A DNA stretch of 64,000 bases from Lactobacillus huangpiensis (GTDB lineage Bacteria > Bacillota > Bacilli > Lactobacillales > Lactobacillaceae): contig NZ_BPPA01000013.1 of NCBI RefSeq assembly GCF_019972815.1, positions 1 through 64,000 of the forward strand, written 5' to 3'. The notes beneath the pieces were generated by a model. It was given only the letters and a program-made list of their open reading frames with translations. It was not told the origin of the DNA and searched no databases. The position numbers and the translations under genes were made by a program. Below are positions 54,041-64,000 of the stretch, piece after piece (position 1 is the stretch's first letter; the number at the start of each line of letters is the position of its first letter).

Positions 54041-57000
54041 GTGACTGATAAAAATAAACTATTTTTAAGGTTATTGGAGCAAATCAAGTTTCCGCAAGAA
54101 TTTGCAGATAATGATTTGTTGCAAAAGGGCGAAATTGAGAACGTGGATGTTTACGCTAAAGAACACAGGTGGGATATCCATGTTCTTTTTACTACGCCCT
54201 TAAAATTTGAAACTTTTAATGCTTTAAATAAGGCTATAAGTGCTAGTTTTTCCTCTTTCGTCAATATTCATTTGTATGTTCGCTCTCAAGATGGAGCAGA
54301 TGATTATTTAACTGACTATTGGCAGTTCGCTGTGCAAAATTCTCAAGCATTGCAACCAGTGGCACGAGAATTTATTTCTAGTCATAAGCCTAAAAAAGAA
54401 AATGGCCGCTGGATTATTCCGGTTGACAATTTAGTGGTTGATGGACTGCTCGAGCAAAAAATGCTTGATGAACTTGCGGAAGAAATGAGAAATTTTGGTT
54501 TCTTTAACTTGAAGTTTGTAACTGAAATTGATGATGAAAATTCCAAAAATAATTTAGCCAGTCTTCAAGAGCTGCAGGAACAACATGAGCAAAATATGCA
54601 GGAAGAGTATGATTCAGCTCCAGCACAAGAAAAGCCAAAACAAGCAACCTATCCCACAAAAAAGACTCGTTATGGCAATCGCAAATTGGATGATAATTTA
54701 CCTGTAACTCAAATTAAGGAAGTAATTGATGGAAGTAGAAATATTGTAATAGAAGGTAATATTTTTAATATTTCGAGTCGAGAATTAAAAAATGGATCAA
54801 TTATATTTACAGGCGAAATAACTGACTACACTGATTCAATTTCATTTAAAAAGTTTGTTTCCGATAAAGAGCAAATTGAAAATATGACAAAAATAAAACC
54901 GAGAACTTGGGCTAAAATGCAAGGATCAGTAGCTGAAGACCAGTGGAGTCATGACACTGTTTTTAATATTTCTTGCTTTGAAATTGTAGAGCATGTTGGC
55001 AGAACTGAAAAATATCAGGGTGATGAAAAAAGGGTCGAGCTACATCTACATACAAATATGAGTCAGCTTGATGCTACAAATACCGCAACTGACTTTGTCA
55101 TGGCAGCTAAGAAATTTGGTCAAAAAGCAATAGCTATTACGGACCATGCTGATGTTCAAGCGTTCCCTGAAGCATATAATGCAGGTAAAAAGAATGGTGT
55201 CAAAATAATTTACGGTTTGGAAGCTAATATGATTGATGATCATGCATTACTGGTTCTTAATCCGGCTTCAATGACATATAAAGATCGTGAATTTGTTATT
55301 TTTGACGTTGAAACGACAGGTTTGTCATCCGTTTACGATACCATTATTGAAATCGGTGCTGTAAAGATGAAAAATGGGGAAGTGCTGGAGAGGTTTGATA
55401 AATTTATTAATCCCCATCACCCATTAAGTGAACAGACCATTAATTTGACATCAATTACTGATGAAATGGTAGGAGCAGCTGATGATGAAGCTGTGGTTAT
55501 TAAGCAATTTCAGGATTTTTATGGCGACCGTCCGCTTTGTGGTCATAATGTTCAGTTTGATGTTGGTTTCGTCAACGCAGCTTTGAAACGAGCTAACTTA
55601 GAAGAAATTACTCAGCCGGTAGTTGATACTCTAGAAGTATCACGGTTGCTTCATCCAGAACAAACCAGACATACGTTAGATTCTCTGGCCAAAAAATATA
55701 ATGTTGTCCTCGAGCATCACCATAGGGCTAATCAAGATGCTGAAGCAACAGGCTATTTAATGTTTAAGCTCTTGGATGCGTTTGCCAAAAAGTATCACGA
55801 AGATGATTTAGGTAAAATGAACGATTATGCCGCTCAGGGTCAAGTGTTTAAAAGAGCACGGCCACAACATATGACTATCTTAGCAAAAAATCAAGCTGGC
55901 CTTAAAAACATGTACAGACTGGTTTCTATTGCAAGTACCAAAGATTTTTATCGGATCCCACGTACTCCCAAATCAGATTTGGTTAAGAATCATGAAGGTT
56001 TGCTATATGGTTCTGGATGCTCTGAAGGCGATGTTTTTGTTGCAATGATGCAAAAAGGCTATGACGAAGCTCGTAAGAAGGCACGCTTTTATGATTACCT
56101 CGAAATTCAGCCACCAGCAAATTATTCAATTATGATTGAAGATCATTTGATTGCTGATGAAAAAGAACTTGAAGAAATTCTGACAAATATTTACAAATTG
56201 GGTAAGGAATTAAATAAACCAGTAGTTGCCACAGGAGATGCACATTATCTGGAAGAACATGATGCTATATATCGTACTATTTTGATTTCGGCCCAACGCA
56301 GCAATCCTGACAGGAACAAAAAACAGCCTGACATGCATTTTTACACTACTCAGGAAATGCTAGATGCCTTTAGTTTTTTAGGTGCAGATATTGCTAAAGA
56401 AATAGTAATTACTAATCCTAATAAAATTGCTGAGTCAATTGAAGAAATTTCACCTATTAAAGACGGACTTTACCCACCACACATTGACAATGCTGATGAA
56501 GAAATGAAGCGTTTGACATATGACAAAGCACATGAGCTATATGGAGATCCACTGCCAAAGATTGTCCAAGATAGACTTGATATGGAACTCAATTCAATTA
56601 TTTCCAATGGTTATGCTGTAATTTATTTGATTTCTCAAAGACTAGTGGCTAAGTCGAATAAGGATGGCTATTTGGTTGGCTCACGTGGTTCCGTTGGCTC
56701 TAGTCTGGTGGCTACAATGTCGGGTATAACTGAAGTCAATCCATTGGCACCCCATTATCGTTGCCCAAAATGTAAGTATTCGAAATTTTTCGAAAACGGT
56801 GAATACGGGTCTGGATATGACTTGCCGGATAAAAAATGTCCTAAGTGTGGAGCTGAATTGGTTAAGGATGGGCAAGATATTCCTTTTGCAACGTTTTTGG
56901 GATTTCACGGTGACAAAGTTCCTGATATCGATTTGAATTTCTCGGGTGACTATCAGCCGGTAGCTCATAACTTTATTCGAGTAATGTTTGGTCCCGATAA

Positions 57001-58348
57001 TTCTTATCGAGCAGGTACAATTGCCACTGTTGCTGATAAGACAGCTTACGGTTATGCTAAACACTATGATGAAGAAAAAGAATTGAATCTGCGTAATGCT
57101 GAACTTGATCGTTTAGCAGCTGGTGTCAGTGGAGTTAAAAGGACTACAGGTCAGCATCCTGCAGGTATTGTTGTCGTTCCTGATGATATGGATATCTATG
57201 ACTTCACACCAGTACAATATCCAGCAGATGATGTCAATGCTGCGTGGTTGACAACACACTTTGATTTTCATTCCATTCATGATAATATCTTGAAATTTGA
57301 TATTCTAGGTCACGATGATCCAACTATGATTAGAATGTTGCAAGACCTTTCCGGTGTTGATCCTTTAACAATTCCACCCGATGATCCAGGAGTAATGTCG
57401 CTTTTTTCAAGTCCTAAAATTTTAGGTGTAACACCTGAGCAAATTCAATCAGAAACTGGTACTTTAGGTGTACCCGAATTTGGCACAAAATTTGTACGAG
57501 GTATGTTAGAGGAAACAAAGCCGACTACATTCTCCGAGTTACTGCAAATTTCTGGCCTATCCCACGGTACTGATGTCTGGTTAGGAAACGCAGAAGAGCT
57601 TGTTAACAACGGCACTTGCAAACTAAAAGATGTTATTGGTTGTAGAGACAACATCATGATGGACTTGATTCACTGGGGAGTTAAACCCGAGGCAGCGTTT
57701 TCAACTATGGAATCAGTTCGTCATGGTCGGGGAATAAGTGATGATGATATGGCAGTTCTACAGAAAAATGATAAAATTCCTGACTGGTACATTCCGTCTT
57801 GTCTCAAAATCAAGTATATGTTTCCGAAAGCACATGCGACGGCTTATATATTAATGGCTTTAAGAATTGCCTGGTTTAAAGTTTACTATCCTGAAATTTA
57901 CTACACTGCTTATTTCTCAGTACGGGCTGATTTATTTGATTTAGTGGCTATGAGTCATGGTAAAAACACGGTAAAAAAGGCAATGGCTGATATTCAAAAT
58001 CAAGGAAATGATGCGTCTGCAAAGGATAAAAGTCTTCTGACAGTCCTGGAAATTGCCAATGAGTGTTTAGAGCGTGGTATTAAGATAAAAATGGTTGATA
58101 TTAATCAGTCTGAGGCTACTAATTTTAAAATTATTGATCAGCATACAATTTTAGCACCATTTAACGCGGTTCCTGGTCTGGGAAATAATGCAGCCAAACA
58201 AATTGTTGCTGCAAGAACTGAGCAGAAATTTTTGTCAAAAGAAGATTTGGCAAACCGTGGAAAAGTATCACAGTCAATTATGGATTATTTAGAAAATAAT
58301 GAAGTTCTAACTGGAATGCCGGAGCAGAATCAACTTTCACTCTTTTAA
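54041..58348 (+). CDS. polC: DNA polymerase III alpha subunit, PolC type
   Basis: The 1435-residue protein is PolC, the main Gram-positive replicative polymerase. An N-terminal region and OB domain precede a PHP domain (VELHLHTNMSQLDATN, about residue 333). It is split by a DnaQ-like 3'-5' exonuclease (FDVETTGLSS, about residue 420). The polymerase core includes a zinc-binding CPKC...CPKCGAE pair and DIDLNFSGDYQPVAHNF. The start is GTG, five bases after proS. Length is normal and no motif is missing. Confidence 0.97.
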   Translation: MTDKNKLFLRLLEQIKFPQEFADNDLLQKGEIENVDVYAKEHRWDIHVLFTTPLKFETFNALNKAISASFSSFVNIHLYVRSQDGADDYLTDYWQFAVQNSQALQPVAREFISSHKPKKENGRWIIPVDNLVVDGLLEQKMLDELAEEMRNFGFFNLKFVTEIDDENSKNNLASLQELQEQHEQNMQEEYDSAPAQEKPKQATYPTKKTRYGNRKLDDNLPVTQIKEVIDGSRNIVIEGNIFNISSRELKNGSIIFTGEITDYTDSISFKKFVSDKEQIENMTKIKPRTWAKMQGSVAEDQWSHDTVFNISCFEIVEHVGRTEKYQGDEKRVELHLHTNMSQLDATNTATDFVMAAKKFGQKAIAITDHADVQAFPEAYNAGKKNGVKIIYGLEANMIDDHALLVLNPASMTYKDREFVIFDVETTGLSSVYDTIIEIGAVKMKNGEVLERFDKFINPHHPLSEQTINLTSITDEMVGAADDEAVVIKQFQDFYGDRPLCGHNVQFDVGFVNAALKRANLEEITQPVVDTLEVSRLLHPEQTRHTLDSLAKKYNVVLEHHHRANQDAEATGYLMFKLLDAFAKKYHEDDLGKMNDYAAQGQVFKRARPQHMTILAKNQAGLKNMYRLVSIASTKDFYRIPRTPKSDLVKNHEGLLYGSGCSEGDVFVAMMQKGYDEARKKARFYDYLEIQPPANYSIMIEDHLIADEKELEEILTNIYKLGKELNKPVVATGDAHYLEEHDAIYRTILISAQRSNPDRNKKQPDMHFYTTQEMLDAFSFLGADIAKEIVITNPNKIAESIEEISPIKDGLYPPHIDNADEEMKRLTYDKAHELYGDPLPKIVQDRLDMELNSIISNGYAVIYLISQRLVAKSNKDGYLVGSRGSVGSSLVATMSGITEVNPLAPHYRCPKCKYSKFFENGEYGSGYDLPDKKCPKCGAELVKDGQDIPFATFLGFHGDKVPDIDLNFSGDYQPVAHNFIRVMFGPDNSYRAGTIATVADKTAYGYAKHYDEEKELNLRNAELDRLAAGVSGVKRTTGQHPAGIVVVPDDMDIYDFTPVQYPADDVNAAWLTTHFDFHSIHDNILKFDILGHDDPTMIRMLQDLSGVDPLTIPPDDPGVMSLFSSPKILGVTPEQIQSETGTLGVPEFGTKFVRGMLEETKPTTFSELLQISGLSHGTDVWLGNAEELVNNGTCKLKDVIGCRDNIMMDLIHWGVKPEAAFSTMESVRHGRGISDDDMAVLQKNDKIPDWYIPSCLKIKYMFPKAHATAYILMALRIAWFKVYYPEIYYTAYFSVRADLFDLVAMSHGKNTVKKAMADIQNQGNDASAKDKSLLTVLEIANECLERGIKIKMVDINQSEATNFKIIDQHTILAPFNAVPGLGNNAAKQIVAARTEQKFLSKEDLANRGKVSQSIMDYLENNEVLTGMPEQNQLSLF

Positions 58349-58352
58349 AATT

Positions 58353-58381
58353 TTGCAGTATTAATATAAATGTGGTATACT
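58353..58381 (+). promoter_or_regulatory. Promoter of the rimP-nusA-infB operon
   Basis: TTGCAG (58353-58358), a 17-base spacer and TATACT (58376-58381), with TGG before the -10 box. It lies only five bases past the polC stop. Confidence 0.8.
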
Positions 58382-58409
58382 TCTTAAAGAAGTTCGAATA
58401 AATAATTCG

Positions 58410-58438
58410 GAGTGAGCAATTATGCTCACTCTTTTTAT
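58410..58438 (+). terminator. Leader terminator / attenuator of the nusA operon
   Basis: GAGTGAGCA (58410-58418) pairs perfectly with TGCTCACTC (58423-58431), loop ATTA, then TTTTTATT. It lies within the leader, directly before the rimP ribosome site. A second small hairpin (CGAAT/ATTCG) precedes it. In B. subtilis NusA controls its own operon by terminating in this leader, so this is a likely counterpart. Confidence 0.8.
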
Positions 58439-58453
58439 TACGGAGGAAAGTAC

Positions 58454-58927
58454 TTGGCGAAAGTTAAAGATTCTGTTCTCAAAGAAATTAAACCAATTAT
58501 TGCAGAACGCAAAGATGAGTTTATTGATATAGAATACGTTAAAGAAAAGGGTCAAAACTATTTAAGAATTTACGTTGATAGAGAAAATGGTATTGATATG
58601 GATGAAATTGCAGGGTTAAGTGAATTATTATCTGAGAAGCTTGATCAAATACAACCTGATCCATTTCCTGATCCTTATATTTTGGAAGTTTCTTCTCCTG
58701 GTATTGAAAGACCAATAAAAAACAAAGATGATTGGGAAAAAGCTTTAAATGAGTATGTGCATATAAAACTATACCAGAAAGTTGAAGGTGAAAAAGAATA
58801 TGAGGGAACTTTAAAATCTTATAATGATAGCGAAATCGAACTTGAAATAAAGATAAAAACTAAAAAGAAGGTTTTATCACTTCCCCGTAAAGCAATTGCA
58901 GGGATTCGTTTCGCAATTGAGTTTTAG
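58454..58927 (+). CDS. rimP: Ribosome maturation factor RimP
   Basis: The 157-residue protein is RimP, needed for late 30S assembly. [29 protein letters not shown] and [15 protein letters not shown] are signatures. The start is TTG at 58454, chosen because CGGAGG lies just before it. An upstream in-frame ATG at 58412 falls inside the leader hairpin and has no ribosome site. It is first in the operon, behind the attenuator. Confidence 0.94.
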   Translation: MAKVKDSVLKEIKPIIAERKDEFIDIEYVKEKGQNYLRIYVDRENGIDMDEIAGLSELLSEKLDQIQPDPFPDPYILEVSSPGIERPIKNKDDWEKALNEYVHIKLYQKVEGEKEYEGTLKSYNDSEIELEIKIKTKKKVLSLPRKAIAGIRFAIEF

Positions 58928-58945
58928 AAAGGTTGATTAAAATTT

Positions 58946-60202
58946 ATGTCTAAAGAAATGCTTGAAGCGTTCGCTACACTCGAGAAAACAAAGGGTATAA
59001 AGCAAGACGTAATTGTTGAAGCGATAAAAGCAGCGCTGGTTGCAGCATATAAGAAAAATTATAATCAGGCAACGAATGTAATAGTTGAATTTGATGAACG
59101 TAAGGGCGACTTTAAGCTGATGACTGAAAAGACTGTCGTTGAAGAAGTTCATGATGAACGTTTGGAAATCAGTTTAAAGGATGCTCTGACGATTAATCGG
59201 GCTTATGAACTTGGTGACAAAATTCGTTTCGAAGTCGCACCTAAAAATTTTGGTCGTATTGCTGCACAAACTGCTAAACAAGTTATTATGCAACATTTGC
59301 GTGAGGCAGAGAGAAATCATATTATTGATGAGTACTCTCAGTATGAAGATGAATTAATAACAGGAACTGTTGAAAGACGTGATAATCGTTTCGTTTATGT
59401 TAAAATTGGTAATGTTGAAGCAGTAATGCCACGTAATGATCAAATGCCTGGTGAAAGCTATAATCCCCAAGATCAGATTCGGGTTTTGGTTACTCATGTT
59501 GGTTCAGATTCAAAAGGCGCTCAAATTACGGTTTCACGTACCGCACCTGATATGGTAAAGAGATTATTTGAACAGGAAGTACCTGAAATTTATGATGGAA
59601 CTGTTGAAGTGGTCTCAATTGCTCGTGAAGCAGGGGACAGAACCAAGATTGCAGTGAAGTCCAATGATCCTAACATTGATCCAGTAGGAACATGTGTTGG
59701 TCAAAGAGGTGCCAGAGTTCAGAATGTGGTTAATGAACTTGACGGTGAAAACATAGATGTAGTTAAATACGAGGAAGATCCGTCAGACTACATTGCTAAT
59801 GCCTTGAATCCCGCTGAAGTGATTGCTGTTCAATTTGGAGATGAGGACGAGGAAAAAAGTGCTTTGGTAATTGTTCCGGATTACCAGTTGTCGCTTGCAA
59901 TTGGTAAAAAAGGACAGAATGTACGTTTGGCTGCCAGATTAACAGGATATAAGATTGATATTAGACCAGAATCTGAAGTAGAATTTGTTGACGAAAGCAG
60001 TGATCAGGCTGAAAAAGAAAATGAAGAAGCTGAAACTAATAATTTAGCTGATGATGGTTCAAAGTCTTCTTTACAAGAAAACAGCGATTTTGCTGAGAGC
60101 GAAGAATCAGATGAAGATCCAGCTTCTGAAGAGGCTGAACCAGAAGATGAGCTTCAGGATAACATTTCTGATGGTGAAACAGTAGATTCTACTGAAAATT
60201 AA
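58946..60202 (+). CDS. nusA: Transcription termination/antitermination factor NusA
   Basis: The 418-residue protein is NusA, an RNA polymerase partner that modulates pausing and termination. The N-terminal domain (residues 1-130) is followed by an S1 domain (ELITGTVERRDNRFVYVKI) and KH domains (PVGTCVGQRGARVQNVVNELDGENIDVVKY and LAIGKKGQNVRLAARLTGYKIDI). The C-terminal 70 residues are acidic and of low complexity, a feature of lactobacilli. AAAGGTTG precedes the ATG. It may repress its own operon via the leader. Confidence 0.97.
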   Translation: MSKEMLEAFATLEKTKGIKQDVIVEAIKAALVAAYKKNYNQATNVIVEFDERKGDFKLMTEKTVVEEVHDERLEISLKDALTINRAYELGDKIRFEVAPKNFGRIAAQTAKQVIMQHLREAERNHIIDEYSQYEDELITGTVERRDNRFVYVKIGNVEAVMPRNDQMPGESYNPQDQIRVLVTHVGSDSKGAQITVSRTAPDMVKRLFEQEVPEIYDGTVEVVSIAREAGDRTKIAVKSNDPNIDPVGTCVGQRGARVQNVVNELDGENIDVVKYEEDPSDYIANALNPAEVIAVQFGDEDEEKSALVIVPDYQLSLAIGKKGQNVRLAARLTGYKIDIRPESEVEFVDESSDQAEKENEEAETNNLADDGSKSSLQENSDFAESEESDEDPASEEAEPEDELQDNISDGETVDSTEN

Positions 60203-60220
60203 AGCAAGAGGTGAAACTTT

Positions 60221-60517
60221 TTGAAAAAAAGAAAGATTCCAATGCGAAAAGACTTGTTGACTAATACCATGCAGCCAAAAAAAGAATTGGTGCGCATCGT
60301 AGTCGACAAAGAAAAGAACATTTCTGTTGATCCTACTGGTAAAAAACCTGGTAGGGGAGCATATGTTTCGCTTGATCCAAGTCAGATCAAAAATGCTCAA
60401 GAAAAGAGCTTAATTGAGCGGAGTTTAGGAACTAAAGTGCCTAAAGAGTTTTACCAGGAGCTTTACTCATATGTTGACCATCAAAAGGCAAGAAAAGAAT
60501 TGTTTGGTGATAAGTAG
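60221..60517 (+). CDS. ylxR: YlxR family RNA-binding protein (RnpM)
   Basis: The 98-residue basic protein belongs to the YlxR/DUF448 family. KRKIPMRKDLLTN is followed by KELVRIVVDKEKNISVDPTGKKPGRGAYVS. In B. subtilis it binds RNase P RNA (RnpM). The usual family motif begins R(M/K)CxxC; here the position equivalent to the cysteine is replaced (IPMRKDLL). The start is TTG behind AGAGGTG. It lies between nusA and ylxQ as in most Firmicutes. Confidence 0.93.
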   Translation: MKKRKIPMRKDLLTNTMQPKKELVRIVVDKEKNISVDPTGKKPGRGAYVSLDPSQIKNAQEKSLIERSLGTKVPKEFYQELYSYVDHQKARKELFGDK

Positions 60518-60519
60518 AT

Positions 60520-60831
60520 TTGCAAAATAGACAAAAAGCACTAAATTTGTTGGGATTAAGTCAAAAGGCCGGAAAATTAGTTTCAGGCACTGAAATTGTT
60601 TCAATTGGGGCAAAAGCCAAAAAGGTAAAACTAATTATTTTAGCCCAAGATAGTCATGCAGATACTACTGCAAAGATCTATAAAGTTGGGGAACAAAATA
60701 ATATACTTGTTATTAACAAATTTACTAGTAATGAAATTTCCCAAGCGATCGGAAAAAAGCGAAAAGTTTTAGGAATTACTGATACTGGTTTCTGCAAAGC
60801 ATTGTTACAAAAAATAGACGAAGGAGTGTGA
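60520..60831 (+). CDS. ylxQ: L7Ae-family K-turn RNA-binding protein YlxQ
   Basis: The 103-residue protein is a member of the L7Ae/L30e family that binds K-turn RNA ([20 protein letters not shown], then [11 protein letters not shown]). The start is TTG two bases after the ylxR stop. A GGTG inside the end of ylxR serves as a weak ribosome site, so coupling is likely. Its cellular target is not known from sequence. Confidence 0.92.
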   Translation: MQNRQKALNLLGLSQKAGKLVSGTEIVSIGAKAKKVKLIILAQDSHADTTAKIYKVGEQNNILVINKFTSNEISQAIGKKRKVLGITDTGFCKALLQKIDEGV

Positions 60832-60835
60832 TTTG

Positions 60836-63475
60836 ATGGCTAAAACAAGAATTTATGAATTGGCAAAAGAATTAGGCATCGATAATAAAACTGTGGTCAA
60901 TAAGGCGAAGGACCTGGGTCTTGATGTTAAAAATCATATGTCATCACTTGAAGATTCACAAGTAAATCAATTAAAAGATAGTTTCCGTAGCTCCGCTCCC
61001 GCGCAAAAGCAAGAGAAACCCGCAAAAAGGAGCAGTAAAATCAAAATTTCCGTTACCTCAATTCGCAAAAATGAAAAAAAGCATGAGGAAAATAATAATA
61101 ACAAGAATACCAAAAGGAGCAACAACTTTCACCGATCTAACAATAGATCAAGACAAGCTCAAGATCGCAATAAGCAACGTACTAACCCAAGCCAAAAGAC
61201 TTCAAAGCCAGTAGCACAAGATTTATTAAAGCAGTTAAAGCAAAAACAACGTGTGGATGAAAAGAAATTAGATCGTCAAAGTGAAAGAGTCCAGAAGTCT
61301 TATAATGAAGATCAAACGACTGTCAAAAAATCTTCTGGAGAGGATAACAAAAAAGCCACAAAATCAGAAAATAAAGTTGTCAAAGTTGAAACTACAGCTC
61401 CTAAGGTAACTGGACCAAAAATAATTAAGCCTTCGCCAGCCAGAATGAAGAATACACAAAAGGCAAGTCCAGTTAATAAACCTAAAGCTTTAGATACAAA
61501 TGCTGCACCTGAACCTGCAAAAGAAGAAAAACGTCGTGGCAATGGTCACGGTCGCAATTCTGGTAAACCTGGCAGAAAAGGTAAAAATCAAACTTTTGGT
61601 ACCAATAATTACTCAAAGCATCAAGAAAAGCGTAAAAGAAAGAATAAGAAAAAGCAGTTCGAACAGGTACCAAAGAAACAGCCAACCCAGAGAAAAGAAC
61701 GTCCGTTACCGGAAACACTGGTGTACGAAGTTGGTATGAATGCTCAAGATTTGGGCAAGTTGCTGCACCGTGAACCTGCTGAAATAGTTAAGAAACTATT
61801 TATGTTAGGTGTGATGACTAATCAAAATCAGTCACTTGATAAAGATGCAATAGAATTAGTTGCTGCTGAATATAATATCAATGCCAAAGAAAAAGTTCAT
61901 GAAGATATATCTGACATTGATACTCTTTACGACAAGAGAATGGCAGCTTCTATGAAATCTAAGCATCAAATTAAACGACCACCAGTTGTTACAATCATGG
62001 GTCACGTTGACCATGGTAAAACAACTTTGCTTGACCGATTGCGTCATACTCATGTTTCTGCTCATGAAGCTGGTGGTATTACACAGAAAATTGGTGCCTA
62101 TCAGGTAAGAGTAGATAATAAGCCAATCACATTTTTAGATACGCCTGGACATGCAGCATTTTCTAACATGCGTGAACGTGGTGCTGAAATCACCGATATT
62201 GTTGTACTGGTTGTAGCTGCAGACGATGGAGTTATGCCACAAACTGTTGAAGCCATTGACCATGCTAAAAGTGCTAAGGTACCAATCATTGTCGCAATTA
62301 ACAAAATGGATGTTCCTGGTGCAAACCCTGAGCATGTTACTGAACAGTTAATGAAATACAACTTGATTCCGGAAAATTATGGTGGTGACACTATTTTTGT
62401 AAACATTTCTGCCAAAACTGGTGAAAATGTTGATGAACTTTTACAAATGATTCTCTTACAAGCAGATGTCATGGAACTACAGGCGGATCCTACGCAAAAG
62501 GCAATTGGGACTGTTATTGAAGCTCGCCTTTCCCGTGGCCGTGGCCCAGTTGCTGACCTTTTGGTTCAACAAGGAACCCTAAAAGTAGGTGATCCTATTG
62601 TTGTCGGTAATCGCTTTGGTCGTGTCAGAGTGATGACTAATGATCGTGGACGCCAGGTAGAAAAAGCTACACCATCAATGCCAGTTGAAATTACTGGATT
62701 GAATGATGTGCCCGAGTCAGCTGATAAGATAGTTGTCTTTGATGATGAAAAGACTGCAAGAAGCGTTGGTGAACAAAGAGCACAACAGGCTTTACAACAA
62801 TCTCGTGAAAATGTCCAACATGTTACTCTTGATAACTTGTTTGACACGATGAAAAAAGAAAACATGAAAGAAGTAGACGTTGTCTTAAAAGCAGATGTAC
62901 AAGGTTCAGTAGAAGCTTTACAACAATCGCTTGAAAAGATAGAAGTCGAGGGCGTTCGTGTTAATATCATTCATGCGGGTGTAGGAGCAGTAAATGAATC
63001 GGATGTTACACTAGCCGGAGCTTCGAATGCCTTTATTATTGGCTTTAATGTCCGTCCAACCGCTACTGCTAAATCTCAAGCTGAAGCAGATGGAGTAGAT
63101 ATTCGACTATATAGCATTATTTACAAGGCAATTGATGATGTTAAAGCTGCTATGAAGGGTATGCTTGAACCAACTTATGAAGATAAAGTTGTTGGTAATC
63201 TGACTGTACGTGAAACTTGGAAAGTTTCTAAAGTTGGGACGATTGCTGGTGCATTTGTTGATTCTGGATATGTTTCAAAAGATTCTGAAATTAATTTGAT
63301 ACGTGATGGAGTTGTGATCTACACCGGAAAAGTCGCATCACTCAAACGATTTAAAGATGATGCCAAGATTGTTAAGCAAGGATTTGACTGTGGTTTAACA
63401 ATTGAGGGTTATAATGACATCAAGATTGGTGATGAGATGGAAGCAGTTGAAAAGCAGGAAGTTAAACCTGAATAA
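60836..63475 (+). CDS. infB: Translation initiation factor IF-2
   Basis: The 879-residue GTPase brings initiator tRNA to the ribosome. A long lysine-, asparagine- and glutamine-rich N-terminal region (about residues 50-290) is of low complexity. The G domain has GHVDHGKT (about residue 388), DTPGHAAF and NKMD. The C-terminal domains bind fMet-tRNA. ATG at 60836 is favoured over the TTG three bases earlier because AAGGAG lies 9 bases before it. It is followed by rbfA, the standard order. Confidence 0.97.
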   Translation: MAKTRIYELAKELGIDNKTVVNKAKDLGLDVKNHMSSLEDSQVNQLKDSFRSSAPAQKQEKPAKRSSKIKISVTSIRKNEKKHEENNNNKNTKRSNNFHRSNNRSRQAQDRNKQRTNPSQKTSKPVAQDLLKQLKQKQRVDEKKLDRQSERVQKSYNEDQTTVKKSSGEDNKKATKSENKVVKVETTAPKVTGPKIIKPSPARMKNTQKASPVNKPKALDTNAAPEPAKEEKRRGNGHGRNSGKPGRKGKNQTFGTNNYSKHQEKRKRKNKKKQFEQVPKKQPTQRKERPLPETLVYEVGMNAQDLGKLLHREPAEIVKKLFMLGVMTNQNQSLDKDAIELVAAEYNINAKEKVHEDISDIDTLYDKRMAASMKSKHQIKRPPVVTIMGHVDHGKTTLLDRLRHTHVSAHEAGGITQKIGAYQVRVDNKPITFLDTPGHAAFSNMRERGAEITDIVVLVVAADDGVMPQTVEAIDHAKSAKVPIIVAINKMDVPGANPEHVTEQLMKYNLIPENYGGDTIFVNISAKTGENVDELLQMILLQADVMELQADPTQKAIGTVIEARLSRGRGPVADLLVQQGTLKVGDPIVVGNRFGRVRVMTNDRGRQVEKATPSMPVEITGLNDVPESADKIVVFDDEKTARSVGEQRAQQALQQSRENVQHVTLDNLFDTMKKENMKEVDVVLKADVQGSVEALQQSLEKIEVEGVRVNIIHAGVGAVNESDVTLAGASNAFIIGFNVRPTATAKSQAEADGVDIRLYSIIYKAIDDVKAAMKGMLEPTYEDKVVGNLTVRETWKVSKVGTIAGAFVDSGYVSKDSEINLIRDGVVIYTGKVASLKRFKDDAKIVKQGFDCGLTIEGYNDIKIGDEMEAVEKQEVKPE

Positions 63476-63493
63476 ATTAACTGGGAGGAAAGC

Positions 63494-63856
63494 ATGAAAC
63501 ACAGAATAGGTCGTGTTGAAGGAGAAATCCTCCGTGAATTAACGAAAATTTTACGGAAAAATATTCGTGATCCACGAGTTAATGATGTTACAATTACGGC
63601 GGTTGAATGTACAAATGACTTATCATATGCTACTGTATATTACAGTATTCTTTCTGAGGACTCTAAAAAAGAAGAAGAAGCTGCTGCTGGTTTAAATAAA
63701 GCTAAGGGAATGATGAGACATTTGTTAGGACAGGTTCTAACTGTCTATAAAGTTCCTGAGTTAATTTTTAAACGAGATAATTCAGTTAAATATGGTAGTA
63801 AAATTGATCAGTTAATTGCTGAAGTAAAAAAGCAGGATGCAAATCGCAATAATTAA
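63494..63856 (+). CDS. rbfA: Ribosome-binding factor A
   Basis: The 120-residue KH-fold protein helps mature 16S rRNA and cold adaptation. HRIGRVEGEILRELTKILRKNIRDPR opens it, and LSYATVYYSILSEDSKKEEEAAAGLNKAKGMMR follows; these are family signatures. CTGGGAGG precedes the ATG. It ends the nusA operon; a terminator lies between it and truB. Confidence 0.97.
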   Translation: MKHRIGRVEGEILRELTKILRKNIRDPRVNDVTITAVECTNDLSYATVYYSILSEDSKKEEEAAAGLNKAKGMMRHLLGQVLTVYKVPELIFKRDNSVKYGSKIDQLIAEVKKQDANRNN

Positions 63857-63884
63857 GAAAAGCGCTGTGAGGCGCTTTTTTCAT
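63857..63884 (+). terminator. Terminator after rbfA
   Basis: AAAAGCGC pairs with GCGCTTTT around TGTGAG, followed by TTTTCAT, directly after the rbfA stop. truB begins only 15-20 bases later, so partial read-through is likely. Confidence 0.75.
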
Positions 63885-63899
63885 GGTTAGGTAATAAAA

Positions 63900-64000
63900 A
63901 TGTTAAATGGTATTTTAGTGATAAATAAGGATAAGGGCATGACAAGTGCCGATGTTGTCTATCATTTACGTAAAGTTCTGCATATTAAAAAAATGGGTCA
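63900..64000 (+). CDS. truB: tRNA pseudouridine-55 synthase TruB (5' part only)
   Basis: The ATG at 63900 opens a frame that runs off the window after 33 codons. It reads [31 protein letters not shown], the signature start of TruB, which makes pseudouridine 55 in the T-arm of tRNA. The motif continues with GHTGTLDP in the family, just beyond the window. The position after rbfA matches the conserved infB-rbfA-truB order. It is cut off at the 3' end. Confidence 0.93.
   Translation, partial: MLNGILVINKDKGMTSADVVYHLRKVLHIKKMG

Noticed and set aside
62566-62970. 134-residue minus-strand frame opposite infB
   Set aside because: Serine/threonine-rich composition typical of an antisense shadow of a coding gene; no start signals.

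Overview
The window is about 64 kb of a low-GC Firmicutes chromosome. Gene content and order point to Lactobacillus in the strict sense (the L. delbrueckii / L. acidophilus lineage). The evidence is an oppDFBC operon with OppA lipoproteins, a C69 dipeptidase pepD, a polC replicase, a DUF896/YneF pair beside lexA, a fused YabB/GIY-YIG protein, and strong AGGAGG ribosome sites with frequent TTG/GTG starts. I cannot name the species. No tRNA, rRNA, CRISPR array, intact insertion sequence or prophage was seen.

Layout. 1-619 has no intact gene, only a minus-strand terminator and possible gene debris. 620-6319 holds rpmB divergent from a cell-envelope and lipid block: Asp23-like protein, fakA, recG, plsX and acpP. 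6342-18212 is a peptide uptake locus: oppDFBC, then four tandem paralogous OppA lipoproteins. 18227-23706 is rnc-smc-ftsY, followed by pepD and a convergent amino-acid permease. 27079-30970 is the SRP and ribosome block ylxM-ffh, rpsP, rimM-trmD and rplS. 31073-41244 is mixed: a nucleoside phosphorylase, a MerR regulator divergent from a small membrane protein, lexA divergent from a DUF896 gene, yneF, a heterodimeric ABC exporter, an FAD oxidase with a probable cre site, cfa and plsC. 41303-44209 holds trmN6-GIY-YIG, rpsB and tsf.

44210-48215 is an accessory insert between tsf and pyrH, which are neighbours in many Firmicutes. It carries a broken McrB-N (DUF3578)/DUF3883 restriction-type gene, a small membrane protein, a membrane acyltransferase and a ROK kinase. 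48216-58348 is pyrH-frr-uppS-cdsA-rseP-proS-polC. 58353-63882 is the nusA operon rimP-nusA-ylxR-ylxQ-infB-rbfA, with a terminator hairpin in its leader. truB runs off the right end.

How the parts fit: most genes serve translation, protein targeting, lipid synthesis and genome maintenance. The Opp system and PepD form the peptide-scavenging arm expected of an amino-acid-auxotrophic lactobacillus. I found no clearly undescribed multi-gene system. The most useful leads are regulatory: a MerR promoter with a 19-bp spacer, a LexA box shared by lexA and a DUF896 gene, a cre site, ribosomal-protein leaders, the nusA-operon attenuator, a candidate small RNA upstream of ylxM, and a terminator just ahead of the ABC exporter. 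The decayed defence gene and the four-fold OppA expansion are also worth attention.
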